A stretch of 64,000 bases of DNA. Source: Aspidiotus rigidus (taxonomy: Eukaryota > Arthropoda > Insecta > Hemiptera > Diaspididae). How positions within the stretch are numbered: position 1 is the stretch's first letter; each line of letters starts with the position of its first letter. The stretch is taken from NCBI GenBank assembly GCA_035079385.1, contig JAVHKY010000052.1, positions 7,440,001-7,504,000 on the forward strand, written 5' to 3'. This document shows, in pieces, positions 1-10,005 of this stretch. The position numbers and the translations under genes are program-made. The notes beneath the pieces are model-generated. The model saw nothing but the letters and a program-made list of their open reading frames with translations. It made no database searches and was not told the origin of the DNA.

Positions 1-3000
1 CAGCGTACACTACTCTAAGTAGCGGTTCGCTAGAACTGACGACTTGATGTCTTTGACAGTTTGACGTACATTGAGACTGACGATCAGGCAAATTGTATCT
101 TTTGGACAATGAAGGAAGACTATACCATTGACTATACATACTTCCTAAGCAGACGTACAAACCTATTGTTAAAATGTTGTCGCTTTTAGGTAGTTTGCGT
201 CAGAAAAACTAGATAGCAATAGTGTCTCCAAACCTTTGATTATTGAAAAGATTTCTCTACAATCATCTTACTAAAAGCGCGTTTTGTTCACTTCTTTTGT
301 CACAAGCGTGGGTTATACCTGAATTGACCCCGTGCTTGTAAACGCTAGGACTAGGCATTAACTATATTATTATGTTACTTCCTAACCCGACTAGGAGAAT
401 TTTCCTTTCATTTATTTTTTTTTTTTGTCATCCATACATTAATACCCTATCATTCAATTGATCAATTCTTTTTTTTTTTCTTTGAAGATACAATGTAGTA
501 CCAAGACGTCCGCAGAGAATTGTATGCGTTAGAAATACTTTCTATAAAACAACTTGGACACTTTCTTACATTGTACTCAGCTGACTAAAATCTGCTGTTT
601 CTCTTTCATAACCCGCTATTTGGTTGTAATGAGATTTAAATACGCGTCCGATACAATTTTCAGAATTACTGTCCTCTTGACCCACTTTATAATCTTGTAC
701 AATTTTTTAAAGGTAGTTAGTATTTAATAAGTCGGAGCTCTGACCGAGTTTAGGGGCATAGAAAAACTTTAGACAGTGGCTGTAAGTAACCAAGGTAATA
801 ATGGTGGATGTTACATTATTTCTTTCATTGGGATACAACCTAGACCTAATTTGGAGACTAGAAAAAATTTCAACTCACAAAATTCATATGAGCTACCCTA
901 ATAACTTTCCTCTGAACAAAACTGTTGATATCAATATTAACCCTACTAAAAGTAGCTGATTACACTGGAGGATAAAAATGGCAGTAAATGTCAAAAGACG
1001 TCTCAATGAATGTTTTTCTTATACTTGCTCTCAGTTCCGTTCCATTATAGAATAAAAATTGTGTTTTGTTGTTTCTCAGTTGTGAACTGATGGTGAGTGA
1101 TTCTATACGGACTTCTATACGGACTTCGTAAAAATTGTAATAATTCTTCTAATACTAGAGAACATGTCCTGTAAAATTATGGATGTAATCTCCTGTGTCA
1201 AATTGACGTAAATTTCGAGTCAATATGGTTCATCGGGCAATACTTGGACGAAGGAAAATTTTTGATCTTACAAAGCCACTCCTTCCGCCTTGGTTGAAGC
1301 TGACGACACTATGGAATATACTATTTTTATGCTACATTAGGAATATAATACTGCCGGGATAAACCGGAATACCTCATCTACCTGGAGTACCAATTTTGCG
1401 ATTTTCCAGATCGATGATTATGTAGATGAGGTATTCTGGTTTATCACGGCTGACTAGGCCTGTATTAGGTGTACTAGAATTCATGATCTTTGTTCATTTG
1501 GCTATGGCAGAGAATTTTTTATAAAGCAATGAGCTAAATTATGTTCACCTATATCATGGTCTGAATAGGAATTCAACTTCCTTACTATTTCAGTACACGA
1601 CCTCACTATATTGCTAACGCCCCGCCACGTAAGGTTTTGAAATTTTGTAGTTTTTTACCATACCAAAATATCTTGGACCAACTAATTAAATTATGCGCAC
1701 GATCTTGAAGTTTTCAGAGAATTGATGAAGTCCTTATTCACTTTCCTATTTTTAATTTAAAGTTAACCCCATTAACAATTAATCAGCAAATCTGACAGCG
1801 TTTTGGCCGCATATCGTGGAATTGCCGCTTTTTGAAAAAATGCTGTTGTTTCTGCCACAAAACACTGTCAGATCTGCTGTTCAATTGTCAGTAGAGAAGC
1901 TTTAAAGAACTAGTTTGAGAAATCGGTTCCAGGTGTATTATCACAGAGGGAAAAAATTATAGCTACAGTGGCATTGACTAAATAATTGTCAGAATCAACC
2001 AGTTCACTTTTTTTGGTGACTTTGACCCCATTTTAGGTCAGTTTTGACTAATTTCTTATTTCTTGGGCATTCTGTCGGTGAAACTAACTGAAATAGCAAA
2101 TAAGACCGACCAAAAGAAAGTTATATATCAAATTGTGACAGAAAATTTGTCTGAGAAAATTTGCGAGATACAATAATTTGGTGTAGGTTTTTTATTGCTT
2201 CTTTGTTTAGTTTTTGAAAGAGATGATTGAAAAGATAAATTTCTCAAGTAAAACAATTTTTTATTCATGCAAGGATTTGTTGTTCCTTTTAAGAAAAGAA
2301 TGTAGGTTTTACCCGCACATGCACATGTATTTTAATTTCCACGTCAAAACTCGATAAATTTCTTTTTCTGATCTAAACGTCATGTCAAAAATTTGTCACA
2401 TGAAAAATTTCCAATTTCCGTTTTAATTTACTCATTTTTTATTTTTTTCTTTATTTTTACGAGCATTTAACCTGCAGCGGCTATTTGCTTGGTGATCACA
2501 TGGTGGTGGTTTTGGAACGCATAGCCTACACAAGTTTTTTTCGTATGGCTTAAAGTGGCTTTATATTTCTTTGTACTCCTAAACGCATTCATCAGAAGGA
2601 ATAAAAAAGAAATACATAGTAGACCTTCAACGGTCTGTCTTCTCTTTTTTTTCTTCTATACTTTTGATCCTCTTTTTTTTCTCCGTTACGGTATTCAAGT
2701 TATTGGCTACCTGTTTCCGCGTTTTCACGTCTCTTTTCTCCACTTCCTCCTGGTCAAGTTTCTCAGAAGAGCGCTCCCAAGTATTAGTTTCCAAAACTAA
2801 AAACATTGTGAAGCGCGGCGATGCGGTAGTTTCCAACAAAACGACAACTCGTATAACAAAAGGTTTGTACGTCTGCTTACGAAGTACCTATAGTCAATGA
2901 CTATACTATTCTGCCGTACAAAGTTGAATTGACGTATAGGTATGCGAAAACAACGATCACGGAAAAGTATCAAAAAGAATATAAAAATGTACCTATTCAA

Positions 3001-3006
3001 AAGATA
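1..3006. other. Non-coding stretch with short inverted repeats
   Basis: I see no convincing gene here; the open frames are short and low in complexity. An imperfect inverted pair of about 55 bp lies at 119-175 and 2851-2906 and could mark the inner ends of an old non-autonomous element. Two small hairpins occur at 1353-1449 (arms of about 28 bp) and near 1787-1880. Confidence 0.5.
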
Positions 3007-3830
3007 TTAAGGGTATGCTGTACCTAGTCACTCACACACAGAAAATACACGTGTATTACACAAAATGGTGTGTTGCGGGTAGTGATTTTTGCCCACATAT
3101 AACATATCGAATAATGTACAAAATGATTCGGAACGTGGTGTAATTTATTCTTGAAGTTGAGGAAAATACAGCTAATTAGTTGAAAGATCGCGAAATATTC
3201 TGAATGACCTTCAGGAAACGTTTGAACTTACGTCTGAAGGGGCCATCTTTGAATCGTTGAATTCCAATTAATGAACAAAATTAGTTCGTGTGAACCAATT
3301 AGCCGCATTTTCCTAAGTTTTGTCTACGTAAATACGAAGTTTCAAGATATTTCATGCTTTATTTAATCAGTTATCTCGGGGCAAAAATCGCAACATGTGA
3401 TACATATTTTGTGTGTGTCTACACACAAAATATGTATCACATGTTGCGATTTTTGCCCCGAGATAACTGATTAAATAAAGCATGAAATATCTTGAAACTT
3501 CGTATTTACATAGACAAAACTTAGGAAAATACGGCTAATTGGTTCACACGAACTAATTTTGTTCATTAATTGGAATTCAACGATTCGAAAATGGCCCCTT
3601 CAGACGTAAGTTTAAACGTTTCCTGGAGATCATTCAGAATATTTCGCGATCTGTCAACTAATTAGCCGTATTTTCCTCAACTTCAAGAATAAATTACACC
3701 ACGTTCCGAATCATTTTGTACATTATTCGATATGTTATATGTGGGCAAAAATCACTACCCGCAACACACCATTTTGTGTAATACAAGTGTATTTTCTGTG
3801 TGTGAGTGACTAGGTAGAGCATACCCTTAA
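3007..3830. mobile_element. Fold-back MITE with TTAA target site
   Basis: Two arms of about 400 bp are near-perfect reverse complements meeting at about 3418, so the whole unit folds into one hairpin. Both ends are flanked by TTAA (3007-3010 and 3827-3830) and the termini begin GGGTATGCT. TTAA duplication is the hallmark of piggyBac-type transposition. The termini resemble those of the element at 26447-26925, so both belong to one family. Confidence 0.85.
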
Positions 3831-4865
3831 TGAATAAGAATAAGTAAAACAAATTTCAGCCTGTTTCCCAAAATTATGTAGCTTCGGCTCCAGACGTTCA
3901 GCTTTCAGCTAACTAACTTATCAACTCTGCTTGATAATAATACGCTAGGTGATATGGAGGTACGCAGTTCACGAGAATAATAATCGCACGCAAAACGTGA
4001 AGGAGAACTCGTTCAAATTCGAACGCAAATATAACTTTTCTCGTTTTCTTGTTGCGGTAAAACAATCGAGTACATCCTTGGAATATAGCGCATGAAATGA
4101 TGGAAATGTGTTATGATGCAACCTACTTTGCCAAATATGAACCCATCACAAACTGAAGTAGTAAGGTCCCCCCTTCGGTACACCTGTACCAAAAGGGTGA
4201 CTGTATGGAAAAAAATATTTGGGAAAAAAAAATTGAAAAAAAAAAATAATTAAAAAAAAATTGAAAAAAAAATAAAATAAAAATAAAAAATAATTATATT
4301 ATTTCAACCTTCGCCACGAGCCTAGAACTGTACCGAAAGGGGGACTGTATAAAAAAATAAAATAATAAAAAAAATTAAAAATTAAAAAAAAATAAATAAA
4401 ATAAAAAATAAATATATTGTTTTATATGTCAGTGTGAGCCTAGAACTGTACCGAAAGGGGGACTGGATGAAAAAAGTATATCTAATAAGTCTAGAAGTGT
4501 ACCGAAAGGGTGACTGAATAAATAAATAAAAATAAATAAATTAATTAATTAATTAAAAAAATAAAATAAAAATAAAAATATATTATTTCAAACACCCAAT
4601 GAGTCTAGAAGTGTACTGAAAGGGGGACTACATGGAAAAAGATGTTTTTCTTTTTTTAGACCTACCTACCTACCTCTATCAGTGAACCATGTTTACAGGA
4701 TAAGCTTTCAAAAGCAAATGAATACTTTTTTCAGGATACACCTACTTATATACCTACTTTTTGATGAAAATTATCCACTCTGATTTTATTAAAGGACAGT
4801 AATATTTCAACTCTTTGTCTGCACAACCACAAAAATCAAAATCACATCTACATTCACATAGACAG
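3831..4865. repeat. AT-rich stretch with irregular tandem repeats
   Basis: No gene is seen. From about 4164 to 4640 a unit of about 27 bp containing GTACCGAAAGGGGGACTG recurs five times with small changes, separated by A/T-only spacers of variable length (units near 4164, 4320, 4439, 4489 and 4601). The spacers differ in length and sequence, so this is a degenerate minisatellite. Confidence 0.6.
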
Positions 4866-4935
4866 TGGTCGTTTTTAGTCGATTTTGGTTGTTTTTAGTC
4901 GAAATTGGCTCTTTTTGGTCGTTTTTATTTTGCTT
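4866..4935. repeat. GGTCG-type short repeat cluster
   Basis: Degenerate units such as TTTTTAGTCGATTTTGGT are repeated. The same type recurs at 6540-6635, where it encodes the integrase N-terminus, and at 9837-9985. It may mark the left part of element 1. Confidence 0.5.
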
Positions 4936-5114
4936 GATTTTGGTGAAATAAAACTACGAGTAGATTGGATGTCCTGGATGAGGAGAAAATTTTCTAGATA
5001 TATCTCAGGTCGAGTAATTCATCGTCATTGTCCTCGTCGCTGTATCTTCCAGGTTGTGGCATATAGTAATCACTATCTGTTGTGTAGTATGAATAGTCAC
5101 TCTCGCTCTCGCTC

Positions 5115-5678
5115 TCACTCAGTTCTGATGAGTTGTATGATTGTAATAGTTCGTAGGTATTCAACTAATTTTTGTAGAGTTTGATATAGGTCTGCAGTGA
5201 TGATTCTACATTCTGTAAGACAGTTGCAATAGAGTGGGAAATCAGTGATAGTTTCAGTGGAACATGTACATTCTTTACATGTATCTGGACAAAAACAAAA
5301 TCGATCTGTATGAACGTGATAAATTGGTACTACTTCGACAAATTTCTTACCATTATACATTACAAACCCAGTATTTTCAGGTATAGAGTTTGGGGAGATG
5401 CGTATAGTAATATTATTTAGAACTAGTGTCTGAAATGTCTCATCAATTTCGAATGAATCACCACCATCCAATACACCTCCCTTAACATCTGTATGGTAGC
5501 AAATAATATTGTATATTACATTCGGTACCATATCTCGCACATGTTTCAATGGTCTGTAAATTTTATTACAATCTGGTCTATCGCATTTGTAGGAGTAATT
5601 TTTTTCAATGTTTTTAAATGCTTTTTTAGGATCGATATGAATTTGTTGAATAGCTCGTAAAATATTTGGTTGCGCCAT
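5115..5678 (-). CDS. Cys-rich protein of element 1, unknown function
   Basis: I do not recognise a family. The start is taken at the ATG at 5678 (product about 187 aa), because the open frame upstream begins with TTG inside a conserved leader. Cysteines cluster at residues 31-38 (CDRPDC) and in the C-terminal part (CFCPDTCKECTC, CNCLTEC), suggesting metal binding. It occupies the leftmost gene position, next to integrase, where element 2 carries BRO and a small beta-rich protein. Its promoter and leader match those of several element 2 accessory genes. Confidence 0.6.
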   Translation of the reverse strand: MAQPNILRAIQQIHIDPKKAFKNIEKNYSYKCDRPDCNKIYRPLKHVRDMVPNVIYNIICYHTDVKGGVLDGGDSFEIDETFQTLVLNNITIRISPNSIPENTGFVMYNGKKFVEVVPIYHVHTDRFCFCPDTCKECTCSTETITDFPLYCNCLTECRIITADLYQTLQKLVEYLRTITIIQLIRTE

Positions 5679-5696
5679 GTAAGCTGTCTCATAAGA

Positions 5697-5730
5697 CAAT
5701 GAGTTTAATTATCACATCTCCTCCTTTATA
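5697..5730 (-). promoter_or_regulatory. TATA plus TCATTG promoter of the 187-aa gene
   Basis: On the minus strand TATAAAGG (5723-5730) is followed 28 bp later by TCATTG (5697-5702). The leader TCTTATGAGACAGCTTAC follows, then ATG. The same arrangement serves four genes in element 2. The TATA box directly follows the integrase stop codon. Confidence 0.7.
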
Positions 5731-6639
5731 TTAAAATTTACTTTTTTGGAGTTCTTGTTTATAAAATTTACCTAAAATTTTCTCACCATCCAGAGATTCT
5801 ATGGTATAAGTGATAGGATCTGTATAGTGGATAGCGGTTACAACAAAAATTTCTCTCGTCCAATTACGTACATATTTATTTGTAAAAATATCCTTCTTTT
5901 TAGTTATTCTCACACGGTTACCTATTTGAAAAGTAGGTCTTTGTAATTGAAATTTTTCCAGAGGGTACATACGATTATAAACGTTTTCTTCATTTTTCTT
6001 CAAGGACGCTTCAACAGGAGTCATACCTATAGTTCGATGTATACTTTTCTCATTATACTGTTTCAGAATAGAGGGTAAAATTTTAATCCATTGAAAATTT
6101 CCATTAATTTCGAAGTGTAGACGTAATTTGTTGTTCAACGATTTATTGAAACGTTCCACAATAGAAGATTTCTTCTCACTAAATACATGATAAATTTGTA
6201 TATGATATTTTCCCAATAGTTTTTTTAGCCTCGAATTTACAAATTCTTTTCCTAAGTCGGTATTTAGTAAACAAGGTCTCCTTTTACTCTTTAAAAGTAC
6301 TTGTTCAAAAGCATCCCGTACTGCAGATCCAGTTTTTTTCTTCAGAGGTACAGACCACGCATACTTTGAAAACATATCTATTATATTTAGAATATATTTA
6401 AAATTGAGGTTGTCTTTAGAATATCGCGACATAATTAATAAGTCTGCAGCCCAGATTTGATCTATTCCTTTCACAATGATACGACGTGTTTTAAAATTCT
6501 TAATCACTTTTTTATGCAATTCTTGCGCGAGTAATTCGTTTTTTTTTGGTCGTTTTTGGTCTTTTTTGACCGTTTTTAAGTGAATCTGGCTTTTTTTGGT
6601 CGATTTCAGTCGGTTCTGGTTGTTTCTGGTTGTTTTCAT
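5731..6639 (-). CDS. Retroviral-type DDE integrase (element 1)
   Basis: Polinton integrases insert the linear element DNA and make 6-bp target duplications. This 302-aa protein has an RNase H-fold core with D66 (AADLL), D128 (NTDLG) and E162 (VERF), 33 residues between the last two. The C-terminal module has GNRVRI and NWTREIFVV followed by a TDPITY segment and QELQK, as in element 2. No HHCC finger is visible. The first 35 residues are Lys-rich and encoded by the GGTCG-type repeat, so this extension seems to come from repeat growth; translation might also start further in. All three acidic residues are present. Confidence 0.9.
   Translation of the reverse strand: MKTTRNNQNRLKSTKKSQIHLKTVKKDQKRPKKNELLAQELHKKVIKNFKTRRIIVKGIDQIWAADLLIMSRYSKDNLNFKYILNIIDMFSKYAWSVPLKKKTGSAVRDAFEQVLLKSKRRPCLLNTDLGKEFVNSRLKKLLGKYHIQIYHVFSEKKSSIVERFNKSLNNKLRLHFEINGNFQWIKILPSILKQYNEKSIHRTIGMTPVEASLKKNEENVYNRMYPLEKFQLQRPTFQIGNRVRITKKKDIFTNKYVRNWTREIFVVTAIHYTDPITYTIESLDGEKILGKFYKQELQKSKF
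6540..6635. repeat. GGTCG-type repeat inside the integrase 5' end
   Basis: Short units resembling TTTTTTGGTCGTTTTTGG are repeated; on the minus strand they encode Lys/Gln/Asn-rich sequence at the integrase N-terminus. They resemble the clusters at 4866-4935 and 9837-9985. Confidence 0.6.
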
Positions 6640-6732
6640 GTCTGGAAAAACGTAATTTAAAAGTATAAACTGACGAACGTATTTTTGTTAGACAATGACA
6701 ATAAAAATTACAAAATATTTTTCTGCACATAT

Positions 6733-7065
6733 CTATTCCATCAAGAATTTTAAACATAAATGACCACAAATCACTTCATCAATTTGTTGGTCCTGTTCGC
6801 TATTAAAAAATATCACACTATTTATAAAGTATTTCTGTATTTCAGTAGGAGGACCGACTCCAAAACTATTGTAATACTGTACTGTTGATCCCATCTTTCT
6901 GTATGCTACCCAATGTGAACCACCACCAATGCTCAAATCCATATTGACAACAGCTGATTCATTTTTACGTGGACCTGTTCTAGGTAGTGTATCTCGCATA
7001 AAAACACCTCGGAAATGAGGAATACCCAACTTTTTTGCATAAAATAGTATATCAAAATTGCTCAA
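6733..7065 (-). CDS. Adenain-like cysteine protease with altered triad (element 1)
   Basis: Adenovirus-type proteases cut virion precursor proteins during maturation. H51 (SHWVAY), C100 (ICGHLCL) and Q93 are in adenain spacing. The acidic triad position is Asn66 (YYNSFG) where the element 2 copy has Asp. No in-frame ATG precedes the conserved region: the frame opens with TTG at 7065, overlapping the PLA2 stop and next to a run of 13 A. The first internal Met is residue 23. The copy may be impaired, or may start by an unusual mechanism. Confidence 0.8.
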   Translation of the reverse strand: MSNFDILFYAKKLGIPHFRGVFMRDTLPRTGPRKNESAVVNMDLSIGGGSHWVAYRKMGSTVQYYNSFGVGPPTEIQKYFINSVIFFNSEQDQQIDEVICGHLCLKFLME

Positions 7066-7952
7066 TGGAGTTTTTTTTTTTTTAACATCAATTCTTTCAA
7101 AAGACCATTTCCTGACGTAGATTTTTTATTCAAGTATATACCTTTTCCTTCCATAGCGCGATTATGACGGATTTTTTCCTCGAGTAAACGATTATTTGTT
7201 TTTTTATTTTCATAAGCGTTATAAATATTACTGGTTAATGAACCAAGTGCAGCGATAGCAGGAGCGGCAGCTAATAAAGCTGGTAGAAAACCCCCTTGTT
7301 TATAATACTGTAACTGTTTAGCGGATAATTTCAATTTAATTGTAGTCTGTCCTTCTTTTTGAGCTTTTTTTAATTTTTTTATCTGATATACAGTAAGAGG
7401 AAGAGAAGTTTCATTCATTACAGACTCTTTTGTTCGTGATAAATTTATGTCTATTTCAATAGGTTTTCTATGTTCAGAAGCAGAGGTAATAGCTAACTTA
7501 TGGTACTCTTTTAAATTTACAGGATGGGATGTATATCGCGACTTTGTCTGATTTTTCTTCTCCAATCCAGCTCCCAGTGCTCGTTTAGCTTTCATTGTGT
7601 TTGTGGTTAACCAAGCCATAGCTTTCTCACCTACACTCGCATCAGGGGCTTTCACTCTGGCCCAAGCGGCTTCTTCTAAAATTTTATCAGAGGCGTGACG
7701 ATCGGATAAAGAATTTGATTTACTGTATGCTATATCATGATTCATGGCAGCCTCATCTAGTTTATTTTTAGGTTTAATTCCCTTTTCAAGTCTCAACTCT
7801 AAATTAGTACCAGGACCCAGGTACGAATAATTTCCCGGATGGGCCTCAAACGGAAGATTATTTATCAAAGAATTTAGAAACCCCTTCCCTGAAACAGGTT
7901 TAGGAAATAATTTTTTAATTGCGTCATTGCGTTTGTCTTTGTAATTTATCAT
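7062..7952 (-). CDS. PLA2-domain virion-type protein (element 1)
   Basis: Residues about 40-75 carry the parvovirus VP1-type phospholipase A2 signature: Ca-loop YLGPGTN, then AAMNHDIAYS with the catalytic His-Asp pair. In parvoviruses this activity breaches the endosome. A Gly/Ala-rich hydrophobic stretch (GGFLPALLAAAPAIAALG) lies in the C-terminal third and resembles the hydrophobic part of adenovirus core protein pX. MEGKG near the C-terminus fits the adenain cleavage rule (M/I/L)xGx-G. The start overlaps the previous stop as ATGA. Confidence 0.85.
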   Translation of the reverse strand: MINYKDKRNDAIKKLFPKPVSGKGFLNSLINNLPFEAHPGNYSYLGPGTNLELRLEKGIKPKNKLDEAAMNHDIAYSKSNSLSDRHASDKILEEAAWARVKAPDASVGEKAMAWLTTNTMKAKRALGAGLEKKNQTKSRYTSHPVNLKEYHKLAITSASEHRKPIEIDINLSRTKESVMNETSLPLTVYQIKKLKKAQKEGQTTIKLKLSAKQLQYYKQGGFLPALLAAAPAIAALGSLTSNIYNAYENKKTNNRLLEEKIRHNRAMEGKGIYLNKKSTSGNGLLKELMLKKKKLH

Positions 7953-8728
7953 ATTTCTCGAATTTCTTCTAAAATATTAATAATCTCGTTGACCAAGGTC
8001 GGATTATTATTACCACATTTTATCTGACCGTACACTATGTATAGACGCTCCAACAATTCATCCAACGAGTTCCAGTACCGGTATTCTACAGAAGAATTTG
8101 TTAGAATTTTTTTCAATCCTGATCCTACAACTTCTGCATCATTAGACTCAGGGTCAGAACTCGATGACGTTTTTATCTTATTATATTTCAACAATATTGG
8201 TCTGATTATCTTCATATACTTGATCCCACTACTTGATTTAACTATACCCTCAAGAGGATCATTGTTTCGTTTATATGTAGAAGTTCTCAATACAATCTTT
8301 TCATAATTCTCAAGATCTTTGGAAGTATAATTTTTAGGTTCAGCCAGAGTTAGTAATTCCCATAAACCCGGGGTCCCATTAAATCTTTCACCTGTTTCAA
8401 GACAAATGTCATTATCAAGTAAAGTGACTTTTTTATTACCAACATGAAGTGCATTGTTGTGAATATAAAATCCAAATGTACTATCAGTTTTCATCTCTTT
8501 TGAAGCATAATTACTCAAATACTTACTCGCTAGGCTACCCATCGGTTTTTCCATCGGTTTTTTTTTTGTTACCGGTTGTAAATTGGATTCTATATTATGT
8601 AAAGGTTCTAGTAGAGGCTTATAATGTTCTTGAAAAGTTTTTCGTTGTGATATTAAACCAGTTTTAATTTCATGGTATTTATCGCTTAAAGCGCGCCTTG
8701 ATTCGATATAATCTTTTACAGCTTTCAT
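7949..8728 (-). CDS. Conserved 259-aa Polinton protein, possible minor virion protein
   Basis: It is clearly homologous to the 256-aa protein at 45051-45821 of element 2. Shared features are a conserved block with GTPGLWELLTL and a C-terminal block with YRYWNSLDELLERLYI. I recognise this as a recurrent protein of arthropod Polinton-like elements, but not its function. It always sits between the penton-like and PLA2 genes, and its stop overlaps the PLA2 start (ATGA). The ATG is preceded by A10-AT, and a TATA box lies 28-36 bp upstream. Confidence 0.75.
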   Translation of the reverse strand: MKAVKDYIESRRALSDKYHEIKTGLISQRKTFQEHYKPLLEPLHNIESNLQPVTKKKPMEKPMGSLASKYLSNYASKEMKTDSTFGFYIHNNALHVGNKKVTLLDNDICLETGERFNGTPGLWELLTLAEPKNYTSKDLENYEKIVLRTSTYKRNNDPLEGIVKSSSGIKYMKIIRPILLKYNKIKTSSSSDPESNDAEVVGSGLKKILTNSSVEYRYWNSLDELLERLYIVYGQIKCGNNNPTLVNEIINILEEIREI

Positions 8729-8755
8729 ATTTTTTTTTTTGAAGAATCTTGCATG

Positions 8756-8764
8756 TTATTTATA
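8756..8764 (-). promoter_or_regulatory. TATA box overlapping a stop codon
   Basis: TATAAATAA on the minus strand lies 28-36 bp before the ATG of the 259-aa gene. The TAA that ends the extended penton-like frame (8760-8762) is inside it. Confidence 0.65.
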
Positions 8765-9470
8765 CACACGGTCGAAAGTTGAGCGTCATACAAATTTTTT
8801 CACCTCGAAAATCAAGTAAACAATCGTCTTGATCGACAATTTTAATTACTAGATCGTGAATTTCATCTGTATTCACAGGGTAATATGATAAAGTATGAGG
8901 TCGTTCGATTATTTTTTCACCGATCCTAGCATCCAAAGGAAATTCGTAGAGTGTATTATCCTATCGTTTCAGATCGTGAAAATTACTGTGAACTATATTA
9001 CACTTTATTTTTATAGTATTTACTTTGAAAATATCTATCGGTAGGTCCGAATATGCGACTGCGAAAGGTCTAATTGTTTGAGGACTAAATCCTAAAATTT
9101 TTCCAACCGAGTTTCTTTTAGAAAAATCTATAATCCATCGACTTTGAACTCGAACCTTTAGCGTATTTTTATTTAAAATAAACGAAATTTCCGGTACGTC
9201 TTTATAATTTTCGATAAATTCAAAAATATCTTGCAATTCGTAAGAACCTGTAGGAATACCGGTAACTATCCGAAAATGATCGTCGGAATGATCAGCTTCA
9301 TTAATTAATACGAGTTCGTTGTTTTCATTTTCTTCCGAAATGTTGGGTATACTATTAAAAGTAACAAAACTCTTCAAACATACTTCATACTGTTTTCCTA
9401 ATTTTATACTTTCGTGATATGCGCGTGAAAATTCTGAGGTATAACTGTTTAAAGAAATTTGGAACGACAT
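8760..9470 (-). pseudogene. Penton-like minor capsid gene with in-frame stop (element 1)
   Basis: The protein starts at the ATG at 9470; the open frame upstream begins with TTG. It is homologous to the element 2 protein at 45818-46542, with NSVGKILGFSP and a following hydrophobic strand region, which I take as a single jelly-roll penton-like vertex protein. A TAG at about 8961-8963 ends it after about 169 residues. The same frame then continues for about 66 codons with conserved YEFPLD, ERP and DFRGE to a natural stop at 8760. This is either a disabling stop or a readthrough site; element 2 is interrupted at the same place. Family assignment is from position and motif only. Confidence 0.7.
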
Positions 9471-9482
9471 TTTTTTTTTCAA

Positions 9483-10005
9483 GGGTAGGAAAGAAGACGT
9501 ATTTAAAACCTCGTTGATATATTTCTTACGTGAGAGATATATAAGAAGTGTTTATACGTGAAGGAAAATCCCGTTTCAACGTCAAACTTCTATTTGACTA
9601 AAACAGAGTAGAGTCTACTTTAGGATTCACAGAGTAGTCTATTTATTGATTACTTGGAATAATAGGAAAGAAGAAGACGTATTTAAAACCTCGTTGATAT
9701 ATTTCTAACGAGAGAAATATACAAGAAGTCTTATACGTGAAGGAAAATCCCGTTTCAACATCCAACTTCTATTTTTTTTATTAAAAACAGAGTAGAGTCT
9801 ACTTTGGGATCTACGGAGTAACCATTGTTTATATTTTAAGTGAATCTGGCTTTTTTTAGCCGATTCTAGTCGATTTTAGTCGAAATTGGTCGTTTTTTAG
9901 CCGATTCTAGTCGAAATTGGTCGATTTTTAAATGAATCTGTTTTTTTTTTTTTTTTTTTTTAACCGATTCTAGTCAATTTTAAATGCATAAACTCACTTT
10001 GTCCA
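9483..10005. repeat. Tandemly duplicated promoter region and GGTCG repeats
   Basis: Two copies of a unit of about 179 bp (from about 9487 and 9665) precede the penton-like gene. Each contains TTTAAATACG on the minus strand, a possible TATA element. From 9837 to 9985 the GGTCG-type repeats and a long T run follow. No gene is seen. Element 2 carries an extra gene at this position. Confidence 0.65.

Noticed and set aside
3007..3830. Possible terminal inverted repeat of element 1
   Set aside because: It is a closed palindrome with its own TTAA sites and has no partner near 14350.
4160..4640. Repeats with spacers that resemble a CRISPR array
   Set aside because: Only five diverged units with A/T-only spacers of uneven length in a eukaryotic setting; no cas gene.
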